12,646 nt of DNA from CAYZUE01 sp964481825. GTDB taxonomy: Archaea; Hydrothermarchaeota; Hydrothermarchaeia; Hydrothermarchaeales; JALUUU01. The translations under genes and the position numbers were made by a program. Below, piece after piece: positions 1 through 8,088 of the stretch (the stretch's first letter is position 1; the number at the start of each line of letters is the position of its first letter). The DNA is taken from NCBI GenBank assembly GCA_964481825.1, contig CAYZUE010000035.1:1-12646 (forward strand). Direction: 5' to 3'. The notes beneath the pieces are model-generated. The model worked only from the letters and a program-made list of their open reading frames with translations. It was not told the origin of the DNA and searched no databases.

Positions 1-696
1 GGATCAAAAAGGAACCTGGGGGCCAAAAATTCAGAGGGAGAAATCCTATTATTTTTAGACTCTGACTGCATTCTTAAAAATGATTCTATAACTAAACTTG
101 TTAAAATTTTTAAGACAAAAGAGGTGGATGCTGTTTCTGGTGAACCCCTAGCTTATGAAAAGTCAAACTTACTCGGTTTAATAACCGGATTAGAATATGA
201 AGATCGATTTGAACAGATGGGAGAAGGATACGTAGATGTTACAGCTAGCACTTGCCTTGGAATCAGAAGAGATATTTTCTTTAAAGTAAATGGATTTATC
301 GATTATAGCATTGATGAAGCAATAGGGGAGGATTGGGATTTCTCTGCTAGGCTTAAAAAAGGAGGATATACTATATACCATACAAATAAAGTGAAAGTTT
401 TTCATGAACACAGCAGTGAAACACTTGGATACTACCTAAAACGCCAGTATGGACATGCAAAGTATCGAATAACACATTTTCGGATATATGAAAATGCTAC
501 TGATCAATATTCTAGTTGGACTATGATAATATCATCAACATTGCTTTTGGGAATTCCTGCAACTATAAGAATACTTTGGAGAACTAAAAACCTGAAAGTA
601 TTGGTTTTGCCTCTTATTTCTATACTTAGAACAGCCGCTTGGATAAGCGGAGCTATAGTTGGGATATGTAGATTGGAAAAATCCGATTCACGATAG
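1..696 (+). CDS. Family 2 glycosyltransferase, membrane-associated, 5' end cut by window
   Basis: The reading frame is already open at base 1, so only the last 231 codons are present. The visible part starts just before the GT-A metal-binding DxD (D20-S21-D22 of the visible chain, preceded by GEILLFL). An acceptor-site GED motif follows (E110-D111) and then an RQxxHAKYR stretch (about 148-156), the usual order in GT2 transferases that build surface polysaccharide. The C-terminal third is hydrophobic, with two probable membrane segments (roughly 173-190 and 198-222), so the enzyme likely sits on the cytoplasmic membrane face and uses a nucleotide sugar. A GTG at 124 could be called as a start, but it would remove the DxD, so it is rejected. 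The stop codon overlaps the tail of the opposing radical SAM gene. Donor sugar and acceptor are unknown. Confidence 0.85.
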   Translation, partial: GSKRNLGAKNSEGEILLFLDSDCILKNDSITKLVKIFKTKEVDAVSGEPLAYEKSNLLGLITGLEYEDRFEQMGEGYVDVTASTCLGIRRDIFFKVNGFIDYSIDEAIGEDWDFSARLKKGGYTIYHTNKVKVFHEHSSETLGYYLKRQYGHAKYRITHFRIYENATDQYSSWTMIISSTLLLGIPATIRILWRTKNLKVLVLPLISILRTAAWISGAIVGICRLEKSDSR

Positions 697-2133
697 TCTT
701 TTTTTAACTAAATATGAAAGATATGCCATACTGGCCTTTGCGAGTCTCTCAAATTCACTAGGAGTTAAATTATTCATAAATGTTCGTAGAATAAATTGTG
801 GAGACGTATAGAATCTCATTGTTAAATCATCACGCATTTTTTTAATTTTATCGTCAGATAGTCCTGGATAGCTTACAATTGAACTTAATTGCCCATTTTT
901 ATCTAGCCAATTCTCATAATCTTCGGTGATTAGATACCCATTGTCCTTACACCAGGTGTAGAATTCTGTACCTGGAAAAGGGACTGCTTGTTCTATTTGT
1001 ATCATATCCGGACTCAATTTTTTTGCAAATTGAAATGTCTCCTCAATGGTTTTCTTAGTATCACCTGGCAAACCAATCATGAAGCAACCAAAAATTCGAA
1101 TCCCCGCCTTTTTAGCATTCTTTGTAAATTCATTTGCTTGATTAAGATTTATCCCTTTATTAACATTATTCAATATTTTTTGATTTCCACTTTCATAGCC
1201 TATAATCAACATCCTACATCCAGCATCTTTCATTGTCTTAAGAACTTTCAATGGGACGTCAGCTCTTGCATTAGCAGACCATGTTAAATCGAGATTCTTA
1301 TTTTTTATTAACTTACAAATATCTACTACACGCTGCTTATTAACTGTGAAAGTATCATCTTCAATGAATATCTCCTTAATATTGGGTAGGTTTTCCTTTA
1401 CCCATTCAAGTTCTGTAACAAAATTATTTGATGATCTAGTTTTATACTTCCTGTACGTGAATGTCTGTGGAACATTGCAGAAAGTGCATGCACTTGGACA
1501 ACCTCGACTACTCTTAATCTGTATCATAGGGTGTCTAGCTAGAGCGTACCTATAATCCTGAATATTTAAAAACTCATTATAAACAGGTGAAACAAAAGGA
1601 AGAGCATCCAAATTTTGAATAATCTTTCGGTTAGGATTGTTGATTATTCTTCCATCTTGTTTGTAGGAAATACCCTGGACATCTCTCAATTTACCCTTTT
1701 TTTCAATTACTTCTGCTAGTTCTGGTGTCGTATAGTCAAATTCATTCCTAAAAACAAAATCAATATCATCTGTTAGTCTAAGAGTTTCTTCAGGAAGCGC
1801 ACTTACATGTGTACCAACTACAGCCACCTTACCTCCAATTTCTTTCTTATACTCATGGGCAAACTTAAGGTCACTAATGAGTGTTGGAGTAGAAGTTTCT
1901 AAAACAAGGAGCTCAGGGTTAAACCGATCTAAATTCTTGATTGTTTTTTGAAATCCCCAACCATTCGCAATACTATCAAGAAGTAGTGGGTTGTGATCCG
2001 TTTCTTGTATGACTCCAGTAGCATGGGCTAGCCAGAAAGGGTAATACAAAGTTCCACTCTTGGTGTGCTCAGGCCATCTACTTGACCTACTCACCCTAAA
2101 CTTATGAGGGGGGTTAAGTAGTGCTATTTTCAT
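688..2133 (-). CDS. Cobalamin-binding-domain radical SAM enzyme (B12-dependent radical SAM class)
   Basis: This is a 481-residue protein with the two-domain plan of B12-dependent radical SAM enzymes. The N-terminal Rossmann-like half opens with MKIALLNPP and contains VVGTHVSALPEETL (about 105-118). The radical SAM core carries the 4Fe-4S cysteine motif CxxxCxxC at C212, C216 and C219 (GCPSACTFC). Later core features include EDDTFTVN and GxMIGLPGDT. The DxHxxG cobalamin loop appears as D53-S-I-A-N-G58, with isoleucine in place of histidine; many members of this class lack that histidine. Family members methylate unactivated carbons or make C-C bonds in lipids and natural products; HpnJ and archaeal GrsA/GrsB belong to this broad class. 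Here a sugar or polyprenyl/lipid substrate is likely from context, but unproven. The ATG start lies 26 bases downstream of a good TATA element. It converges on and overlaps the upstream GT2 gene. Confidence 0.88.
   Translation of the reverse strand: MKIALLNPPHKFRVSRSSRWPEHTKSGTLYYPFWLAHATGVIQETDHNPLLLDSIANGWGFQKTIKNLDRFNPELLVLETSTPTLISDLKFAHEYKKEIGGKVAVVGTHVSALPEETLRLTDDIDFVFRNEFDYTTPELAEVIEKKGKLRDVQGISYKQDGRIINNPNRKIIQNLDALPFVSPVYNEFLNIQDYRYALARHPMIQIKSSRGCPSACTFCNVPQTFTYRKYKTRSSNNFVTELEWVKENLPNIKEIFIEDDTFTVNKQRVVDICKLIKNKNLDLTWSANARADVPLKVLKTMKDAGCRMLIIGYESGNQKILNNVNKGINLNQANEFTKNAKKAGIRIFGCFMIGLPGDTKKTIEETFQFAKKLSPDMIQIEQAVPFPGTEFYTWCKDNGYLITEDYENWLDKNGQLSSIVSYPGLSDDKIKKMRDDLTMRFYTSPQFILRTFMNNLTPSEFERLAKASMAYLSYLVKKRLS
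699..705 (+). terminator. Possible T-run terminator of the first GT2 gene
   Basis: Seven consecutive T residues begin three bases after the TAG stop at 694-696. Archaeal transcription often ends at such T-runs without a hairpin. The run lies inside the 3' coding end of the opposing gene, where it encodes lysine codons, so it may be coincidental. Confidence 0.3.
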
Positions 2134-2158
2134 ATTATATGCATTAAAAAAAAATCCA

Positions 2159-2167
2159 TATTTATAG
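2159..2167 (-). promoter_or_regulatory. Archaeal TATA-box-like element for the radical SAM gene
   Basis: On the minus strand this reads CTATAAATA, preceded by a purine-rich GGAAT that could serve as a BRE. Its centre lies about 30 bases before the ATG at 2133, which would place transcription start about 5 bases before the ATG, a nearly leaderless mRNA. A TATAAT lies next to the ATG, too close to act as a bacterial -10. Confidence 0.5.
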
Positions 2168-2216
2168 ATTCCTCTATTTCATTTCAAAATTCATCTAATT
2201 TTTCAAAAAGTTACAG

Positions 2217-2224
2217 TTTTATAT
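2217..2224 (+). promoter_or_regulatory. Candidate TATA element for the GT4-ALG14 operon
   Basis: TTTTATAT lies directly before a GTG at 2225. A start near 2247 would be expected, giving an 8- to 20-base leader to the ATG codons at 2255 or 2267. This argues that the GTG at 2225 lies inside the promoter rather than being the translation start. Confidence 0.4.
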
Positions 2225-2266
2225 GTGGAAGATAAATTAGAAATTGTTATTTATATGGACTCAAAA

Positions 2267-3772
2267 ATGAAAATAGCCATTCTAGTTCCAAATTTCTCAA
2301 AGTATAGTGGTGACGCTAGAGTAGCAGAACTCCAAACTAAGGAACTACTAAGAAAGGGAAACGACGTATCTATATTTGCTCTGGAAGGCGATATTAAAAT
2401 TAAAGGTGTAAAAATTTTCAAATTAGGGATGAATAAAGGAAGTTTTTTTGAGAGAATTTATCGCCTTTTATTTCCTTTAGATATTATAAAGATTATAAAA
2501 TGGATACCAAAACTCAAAGAGTATGATTTAGTAATTAGTCATCTATATCCAATGAACTGGTTAGCATCTATTTCTAAAAAAATTTATAAAACTAGATATG
2601 TATTCTACAATCACGGTACTAATCCACCAGAGCATTTTCCGAAACTATACGAGAGGATTTATCTAAAACTTTATATATGGCTTAATTGGCTAACAACAAG
2701 AAATGTTGACGAGGTTATATCGGTAAGCAATTTCGCAAAGAAGGAACTAAAGGAACAAATTGGGCTAGATAGCCATGTCAAGTATAATACAATTAATACT
2801 AATATATTTAATAACCTACCTAGCTCCTGTCAAGAAACGAAAGCGCATATTAGGAAAAAATATGGGTTGACTGATGGACCCTTATTATTATTTGTAGGGC
2901 GAATTGCCCCTCAAAAAAAGATTGACATATTAATTAAAGTGTTCAAACTTATTAAGCAAAGATTACCTACGTCTAATCTGATTATAATTGGAGAACACTC
3001 CTACGAGTATTATTCTACTAAAATACGGAAAATGGCTGACAGCTCGATTAAATTTGTTGATTCTATAAAACAAGATGAGCTTGTTGAATATTATCGTGCT
3101 GCTGACTTGTACGTAACAGCATCCTATTGGGAGAGTTTTAACCTACCTTTAGCTGAAGCGCAGGCATGCGAAAAGCCTGCTGTCGTATTTGATATTGGAC
3201 CTCATAAAGAGATTATAAGTGGTAATGGAAAATTAATAGAAAAAGGTGATTTGTTTAGTTTTTCAAAAGAATGCATAACAATCTTAAATACGTCCAAGTT
3301 ACATGAGGAATTACCATATATTCCAAAAAAGAAGAAGATTTGTCTTGTTTGCTCACATGGTGGACATTTAACAGAAATTTTACAGTTATCCAAAGCCTTT
3401 GAAGGGCATGAAAAATTTTTTATTACTTATGACACAGTACGAACACGTGATTTAGATAATAGGTATCTTATACAGAATATAGGTAGAAATCCTATTCGTT
3501 TTTTAGCTATTATCCCGGGTATTATTCACATTCTTAGGAAAGAGAAGCCTGACATAATATTGAGTACTGGAGCTGAAATTGCCATACCAGTTTTCATTAT
3601 AGCCAAGATATTCCGGATAAGAACTATTTTCATCGAGAGTTTATGCAGAATAATGCAACCTTCCCATACTGGCAGGATTGTTTATCCTTTATCAGATATT
3701 TTTCTAGTTCAATGGGAATCACTTCTAACAAAATATGGACATAAAGCAAGATTTCGGGGCGCAGTATTTTGA
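2267..3772 (+). CDS. Fusion of GT4 glycosyltransferase with ALG14/PssD-like domain
   Basis: This is a 501-residue protein from the ATG at 2267, where the usual GT4 opening MKIAILVPNF begins. In-frame GTG (2225) and ATG (2255) would add a non-conserved leader. Residues 1 to about 343 form a GT-B, GT4-type transferase: NHG at 115-117, FVGRIAPQKK from 209, and the EX7E donor-site pair E289/E297 in ESFNLPLAE. From about residue 356 the sequence switches to an ALG14/EpsE/PssD-like domain: KICLVCSHGGHLTE, then a hydrophobic helix and STGAEIAIP near 433. ALG14 recruits the catalytic ALG13 to the membrane; together they transfer a sugar (GlcNAc in eukaryotes) from a UDP-sugar to a lipid-linked acceptor. 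The ALG13-like partner is the next gene, overlapping by four bases. The GT4 part ends about 25-35 residues short of the usual C-terminal helix, and no start codon lies in the short linker, so the second domain is made only as a fusion. Sugars are unknown. Confidence 0.85.
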   Translation: MKIAILVPNFSKYSGDARVAELQTKELLRKGNDVSIFALEGDIKIKGVKIFKLGMNKGSFFERIYRLLFPLDIIKIIKWIPKLKEYDLVISHLYPMNWLASISKKIYKTRYVFYNHGTNPPEHFPKLYERIYLKLYIWLNWLTTRNVDEVISVSNFAKKELKEQIGLDSHVKYNTINTNIFNNLPSSCQETKAHIRKKYGLTDGPLLLFVGRIAPQKKIDILIKVFKLIKQRLPTSNLIIIGEHSYEYYSTKIRKMADSSIKFVDSIKQDELVEYYRAADLYVTASYWESFNLPLAEAQACEKPAVVFDIGPHKEIISGNGKLIEKGDLFSFSKECITILNTSKLHEELPYIPKKKKICLVCSHGGHLTEILQLSKAFEGHEKFFITYDTVRTRDLDNRYLIQNIGRNPIRFLAIIPGIIHILRKEKPDIILSTGAEIAIPVFIIAKIFRIRTIFIESLCRIMQPSHTGRIVYPLSDIFLVQWESLLTKYGHKARFRGAVF

Positions 3773-4242
3773 TATTTGTTACTATAGGCATGCACAGCAT
3801 CGGATTTGATAGGTTAATAACAAAGATGGATGAAATAAGTCTAAACTTAGACGAAAAAGTCATAATGCAAATAGGTAATTCAAAGTATATTCCAAAAAAT
3901 ACTGAATATTTTAGATTAAAAACTTATCCTCAGATACAGGAAATATGTAAAAACGCAAGGGTGATAGTTGCTCATGGAGGAACAGGTTCAGTTATAACTG
4001 CTTTGAAAGAGGATACACCGATTATAACAGTACCAAGAATCAAAGAATATGGAGAAGTAATTGATGACCAGCAGATTGACTTTGTTAAAGCTATGGAGGA
4101 TAAAACATTAGTATTCCCCATTTATGATTTAGATAATTTAGAAAATATCTTAACACAGAATAAATTTGGTAACGAAGTTATAAAAAATGATGATAAACTA
4201 GTAAATTCCGTTATAAATTACATAATAACTTTAAACGAGTAA
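3769..4242 (+). CDS. ALG13/PssE-like glycosyltransferase catalytic subunit
   Basis: This is a 157-residue protein. It begins with TTG inside the TTGA overlap with the upstream stop; the start is supported because MIFVTIG is the normal first segment of this family. It corresponds to the C-terminal half of a GT-B enzyme. It shows AHGGTGS at 68-74 (UDP-sugar binding loop) followed by TPIITVPR and EYGEVIDDQQ at 93-102, matching the family's YGE-DDHQ stretch except that the histidine is glutamine here. Family members are catalytic only when paired with an ALG14/PssD membrane partner, which is the C-terminal domain of the preceding protein. Overlap coupling would keep the two in step. It likely adds one sugar to a lipid-linked oligosaccharide at the cytoplasmic face. 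Donor identity is not readable. Confidence 0.87.
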   Translation: MIFVTIGMHSIGFDRLITKMDEISLNLDEKVIMQIGNSKYIPKNTEYFRLKTYPQIQEICKNARVIVAHGGTGSVITALKEDTPIITVPRIKEYGEVIDDQQIDFVKAMEDKTLVFPIYDLDNLENILTQNKFGNEVIKNDDKLVNSVINYIITLNE

Positions 4243-4247
4243 TTTTT

Positions 4248-5462
4248 ATGAATATTCAAAAGTTTATTCCTCCTTTGGTACTTTCACTCCCTTTTATACT
4301 GGGGATACTAATAACTAAACTTGGATACCCTTTAATTTGGGATGAAGCCCCTTATTATTCAATTTCAACGGAATTCGGAGATAATTACCTCCCCTCCATA
4401 GATGAACTGAAAAGTTATAATCAATTTGATAGTACTCCATTATCTGCAATTATTTTTGGTGTTTGGGGAAAAATTTTCGGATTCGATCTTTGGAAACTAA
4501 GAGTATTATCTGTCCTTTTTGGATTCGGATCTATTCTTCTATTCTTCGTAATTGCAAAATCAATTTTAAAAAAATATAATAGCTCTGTTAATCCCCTACA
4601 TCTGTCCTTAATACTTTTGTTAAATCCCTATTTTTATGTCACATCTTTTTTAATTTTATCTGATTCAATTTCAATCTTTTTTTTTATGCTATCATTATTT
4701 TATTACAATAAAAGGAATGCATTGCTCCTAGGTATTTTTGCTGGTCTAGCTATTTTAACAAGACAATTCTACTTATTTTTCCCTATATCAATAATTATAT
4801 ATTTATTTTTCAAAAAAAGATCTCAGCTTTATACTGATTCAATGTTTATTGGAGCATTATTATCCATAGCAATGTTTTTACCTTTATTTTATCTTTGGGA
4901 TTGGCATTTATCCCCAGCAAATCCTCAAGCTATTTTAGGATTACCAAATGCTCCTAGTTTTTCTGCCCTCAACTATCACTTAGCTATATTAGCTTTCTAT
5001 TGTATCCCTCTGATTACCCTATTCCGCCCCCATCTATCTTTGAAAGGAATATTTTACCCTCTCCTCCTCCTACCGTTATTTGTAATTGCACCCCCACTTT
5101 TTGATTCCCCTGCCCATGGTATCCTATATTTTACAATTGATGCAGTTTTAGGTCCTTTTAAGGTCATCCCATTGTTAGCACTATGGTACGTAGGGATTAT
5201 TATTCTGTTCCATCTAAACAAATTTCAATACTACAAATGGGATAAAGTATTCCTAATTAGTATCTTAATTTTTAGTTTAATGATGCCTGTTTACTCATGG
5301 ATTTCCGATAAGTACCTCCTTGCTATTCTCCCCCTATTATTAATCTCTCTAGCAATTCAATTAAAAAAGATTGACATTCGACTAATACTCTCTGGGATAC
5401 TTAGTCTGGTAATATTAACTGGAATATATGCATACTTACTTTTTTTTAAAATGATAAACTAA
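4248..5462 (+). CDS. GT-C family membrane glycosyltransferase (GT39/GT83-like)
   Basis: This is a 404-residue polytopic membrane protein with about ten predicted hydrophobic segments. After the first segment comes a loop with the acidic pair D32-E33 in PLIWDEAPYYSIS, then DSTPLSAIIFGVWGKIFGFDLWKLRVLSVLFG (given here as two joined pieces: DSTPLSAIIFGVWGKIF at 61-77 and GFDLWKLRVLSVLFG at 78-92). This is the signature arrangement of PMT/ArnT-type GT-C enzymes: DE in loop 1, a substrate-loop TPL, then FG-W-xR-xS-xLFG. Such enzymes take a sugar from a polyprenyl-phosphate carrier and transfer it to an acceptor outside the membrane. The ATG lies five bases after the ALG13-like gene, so it is the third gene of the same transcript. 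Start support is positional only; no strong ribosome site is seen. Sugar and acceptor are unknown. Confidence 0.78.
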   Translation: MNIQKFIPPLVLSLPFILGILITKLGYPLIWDEAPYYSISTEFGDNYLPSIDELKSYNQFDSTPLSAIIFGVWGKIFGFDLWKLRVLSVLFGFGSILLFFVIAKSILKKYNSSVNPLHLSLILLLNPYFYVTSFLILSDSISIFFFMLSLFYYNKRNALLLGIFAGLAILTRQFYLFFPISIIIYLFFKKRSQLYTDSMFIGALLSIAMFLPLFYLWDWHLSPANPQAILGLPNAPSFSALNYHLAILAFYCIPLITLFRPHLSLKGIFYPLLLLPLFVIAPPLFDSPAHGILYFTIDAVLGPFKVIPLLALWYVGIIILFHLNKFQYYKWDKVFLISILIFSLMMPVYSWISDKYLLAILPLLLISLAIQLKKIDIRLILSGILSLVILTGIYAYLLFFKMIN

Positions 5463-5477
5463 ATCCATTATGGTTCC

Positions 5478-5493
5478 AAAAATTCTAAGAATT
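5478..5493 (-). terminator. Weak terminator-like element between convergent genes
   Basis: Within the 85-base gap between two convergent genes, the minus strand reads a short inverted repeat AATTC-TTA-GAATT leading into five T residues. The 5-bp AT-rich stem is weak; the T-run could end transcription of the YfhO-like gene. Nothing else recognisable lies in 5463-5547. Confidence 0.25.
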
Positions 5494-5547
5494 GTCATTT
5501 ATAATCTATCGTTAGATCTTGCAGCGTATTAATCCCTAATCTGATAA

Positions 5548-7983
5548 TCAATGAAAAGGAAAGATACGAACCTTCTTAATTCGGATACCTATAATTATAG
5601 CTAATAATGTGGCTGTTAAAGTTGTTATCCAAAAACCAACTTTGAATGAAATGGGATTAAAAATAAATCTAATTGAATGGTTTCCTTCTTCCAAAGGAAT
5701 AGACCTTAAGGTATAATACGATTTAGATATATACCTTGATTCACCATCAACATATGCCTCCCAGTTAGGGTACCAGATTTCACTTAAAACCAAAAATCCG
5801 GGATGGGTAGTGTTTGTTTCAATTAGTATTTCATTTGAAGAGTATTTTATTATGCTGATAATATCCGATCTCTTCTCATTACAATTTTCATTACTAGACA
5901 TTAAATTACTCTTCGACTGATAAAAACTTACAGGATGCTCCAGTAAGACCTGTTCTGTCGGATTAAAGTCTTTATTTTTTAGTTGGGATAATATATCTTG
6001 TGAATCCATCAATTTAGAGTTGCATAGAACAAATGCTTTAGGTAAAACCTGTTCGTTTTCGTAGACATAGCTTCCTTTTCTTTTATAGACTAAGTTAAAT
6101 CCACTATTTTTTAGTTCTTCTGATGTAATTATGTATTTAACATTCAATAAACTTAGGATTGGATGATTATTATTATCTGATAAAGGACGTATATTACTTA
6201 AAAATTCTGAATAATGTGCTATATTAAGGGGATTATACCCGCCAACATCATTGATTTCGTACAATATCTGAAAGTTATTGGGATATACATTTCCAAATTT
6301 AAAAATTCTATGAAGACCAGGATCTTCTTTAATAAATGAAACATATTCGGGTTCATAATAAATCTCATTTGGATTCTCTGTATCAATGAATTCCATATGA
6401 TAAAACCATAGGTTAGATAAAATAAAAAATATGACAATTGCATTAAAATGGTTAATTTTAATTTTTTTATTTATTTGAGATTTAATAATGCCGATACTAC
6501 CTACTATTAAAAATATAAGGAAGATAAGGTCATACAGGATATTTGTAAATATTAAATCAACTTTAGACAGAAAGTAATCTAAAGGTGGGTGAAGGGGGAA
6601 TTTTCCATAAGAATCAAAATACTTTTGAGTAGCAATATCTCGTCCGAAACTGATAGTATATTCTCGGCCAAAGTAATAGAATAATATTATAATCCCTAGA
6701 AAAATCGATGCTACCATTAATGTTTTTAGAATTTTATTAATATTTGTTATTTCGTGTAAATTATGATTCTCTTTTAAAAAATTAAAGCCAAAACCGGATA
6801 ATATAGAAACAGAGAAAGTGAATAAAACTAGGATCCTAGATGGAACTCGAAACATGTCAAATCCAGGGATGAATTTCCACACTAACCAATAAATTGGGGA
6901 GTTAGCACCAAGAGCTAAAAGGAAAGAAAAAAAAGAGAGGATAGAGAAAAATATTACAAACTTATTATCCCTCTTAAACCAAATAGCAATTAAAGTCAGA
7001 ATTAAAGGTAAAATTCCCATATATTGGTAAAGTTCCCCCCACCTTCCAATGTTCCAATACGAATTATCACTAAGATTACCAAAGAAGTTCGGAAGAAAAT
7101 ATGTAGCGATGCTTTTAACAGAAAATGAACTGCTAGTTGCAAAGTCATAAGATATTCCACCAGCTCTAGTTGAATATTTTGAAAACTCAAAAGCAGGAAA
7201 AAATTGTATTGCAGACAATAATACTCCAAAAGAGACTGCTAAAATGAAAATGGATATAAGTTTTATCCCATGGTCAAAATTTAATTCCTTAATAGTAATG
7301 AGATATCTAAATAAAAGATAAAGTACCAATGCGAAAATGGTATAAAAAGGAATTTGTGTATGTCCAGCTAAAATTTGAAATCCCAAGAAAAGACCTGTAA
7401 TAGAACCATAGAACAAAGATTTTTTGTTTACTGCAATGATGAATACCAAGAAAATCAATGGAATCCAAATTGACGAGGTAACCACGGTGTATTGGCCAAC
7501 ATAAACATTAGCGATTAAAAATCCACTAAACATGAAAATAATTGCAGATCCTAAAGAGCTAAATCTGTCAAGTCCGATATATTTAGTTAGGAGATACATA
7601 AAAAAACCTGCAAGAAATATGTGCAAAAGGTAACTATACCCAAATATCAAATATGCAGGTAAAATAGATCCAAGGAAGATATGAAAAGGATAAAACATGG
7701 CAGCTTGAATATCGGCAATGAAAGGATATCCACTATTGATATAAGAATTCCAAAGGGGGATACCATCCCCCCTAAACAATTCGTTGGCAAAATAAAATGC
7801 AGGATAAAAAAAAAGCGTAACATCATCATAAAATTGTGAGACAGTGGTAGTTCCAAGCAGTATATCTGACCAACTAAAGTAGATCATACTATAAGGTGTA
7901 ACTATAATTTTCCAGAAGAAAATAGATGAAAGTAAAAACAAACAAAGAATAGGTAACAGATCATCACGATACCTATTTTCCAT
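5548..7983 (-). CDS. YfhO-like large GT-C membrane protein
   Basis: This is an 811-residue protein from the ATG at 7983. A TTG at 8025 would add 14 lysine-rich residues and is less likely, because MENRYRDDLLPILC leads directly into the first membrane segment. The N-terminal part has the YfhO-type signature: acidic loop D53-D54, then RGDGIPLWNSYINSGYPFIA (about 70-89) and MFYPFHIF, followed by many transmembrane helices. A soluble region of about 200 residues near the C-terminus carries LLNVKYIIT and SEIWYPNWEAYVDGE (from about 734), then a closing membrane helix and a basic tail. YfhO-family proteins are implicated in glycosylating membrane polymers, such as lipoteichoic acids in Bacillus and Listeria, presumably from lipid-phosphate sugars. 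Here the acceptor is more likely a surface glycan or glycoprotein. It is transcribed in the same direction as the GT2-methyltransferase gene, about 170-210 bases downstream of it. Confidence 0.82.
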   Translation of the reverse strand: MENRYRDDLLPILCLFLLSSIFFWKIIVTPYSMIYFSWSDILLGTTTVSQFYDDVTLFFYPAFYFANELFRGDGIPLWNSYINSGYPFIADIQAAMFYPFHIFLGSILPAYLIFGYSYLLHIFLAGFFMYLLTKYIGLDRFSSLGSAIIFMFSGFLIANVYVGQYTVVTSSIWIPLIFLVFIIAVNKKSLFYGSITGLFLGFQILAGHTQIPFYTIFALVLYLLFRYLITIKELNFDHGIKLISIFILAVSFGVLLSAIQFFPAFEFSKYSTRAGGISYDFATSSSFSVKSIATYFLPNFFGNLSDNSYWNIGRWGELYQYMGILPLILTLIAIWFKRDNKFVIFFSILSFFSFLLALGANSPIYWLVWKFIPGFDMFRVPSRILVLFTFSVSILSGFGFNFLKENHNLHEITNINKILKTLMVASIFLGIIILFYYFGREYTISFGRDIATQKYFDSYGKFPLHPPLDYFLSKVDLIFTNILYDLIFLIFLIVGSIGIIKSQINKKIKINHFNAIVIFFILSNLWFYHMEFIDTENPNEIYYEPEYVSFIKEDPGLHRIFKFGNVYPNNFQILYEINDVGGYNPLNIAHYSEFLSNIRPLSDNNNHPILSLLNVKYIITSEELKNSGFNLVYKRKGSYVYENEQVLPKAFVLCNSKLMDSQDILSQLKNKDFNPTEQVLLEHPVSFYQSKSNLMSSNENCNEKRSDIISIIKYSSNEILIETNTTHPGFLVLSEIWYPNWEAYVDGESRYISKSYYTLRSIPLEEGNHSIRFIFNPISFKVGFWITTLTATLLAIIIGIRIKKVRIFPFH

Positions 7984-8070
7984 AATAATTTCTTTAAGGA
8001 TAAAGATATTTTTATTTTTTTTCAAATTATCATTTCCTATTTCTCAAATTGGACACTTTAAAAAAATTTT

Positions 8071-8088
8071 TTTATATTTATATTTATA
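8071..8088 (-). promoter_or_regulatory. Triple TATA-like hexamer array upstream of the YfhO-like gene
   Basis: The plus strand has three exact copies of TTTATA plus a partial fourth (TTTAGA). On the minus strand this is TATAAA three times, an array of archaeal TATA-like boxes. It lies about 85-105 bases before the ATG at 7983, which would give a leader of some 70 bases. An A7/T7 palindrome (8060-8073) directly abuts it. The rest of 7984-8193 shows no gene. Confidence 0.4.

Noticed and set aside
988..1555. Two plus-strand open frames (99 and 69 codons) inside the radical SAM gene
   Set aside because: They lie opposite the conserved radical SAM core, including the cysteine motif; they are cysteine- and leucine-rich shadows with no domain.
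2134..2139. TATAAT on the minus strand next to the radical SAM ATG as a bacterial -10 box
   Set aside because: It touches the start codon, leaving no room for transcription start, and has no -35 partner.
2225..2266. GTG at 2225 as start of the GT4-ALG14 fusion
   Set aside because: It directly follows a TATA-like element and adds residues before the conserved MKIAILVPNF start; ATG at 2267 fits better, though ATG at 2255 remains possible.
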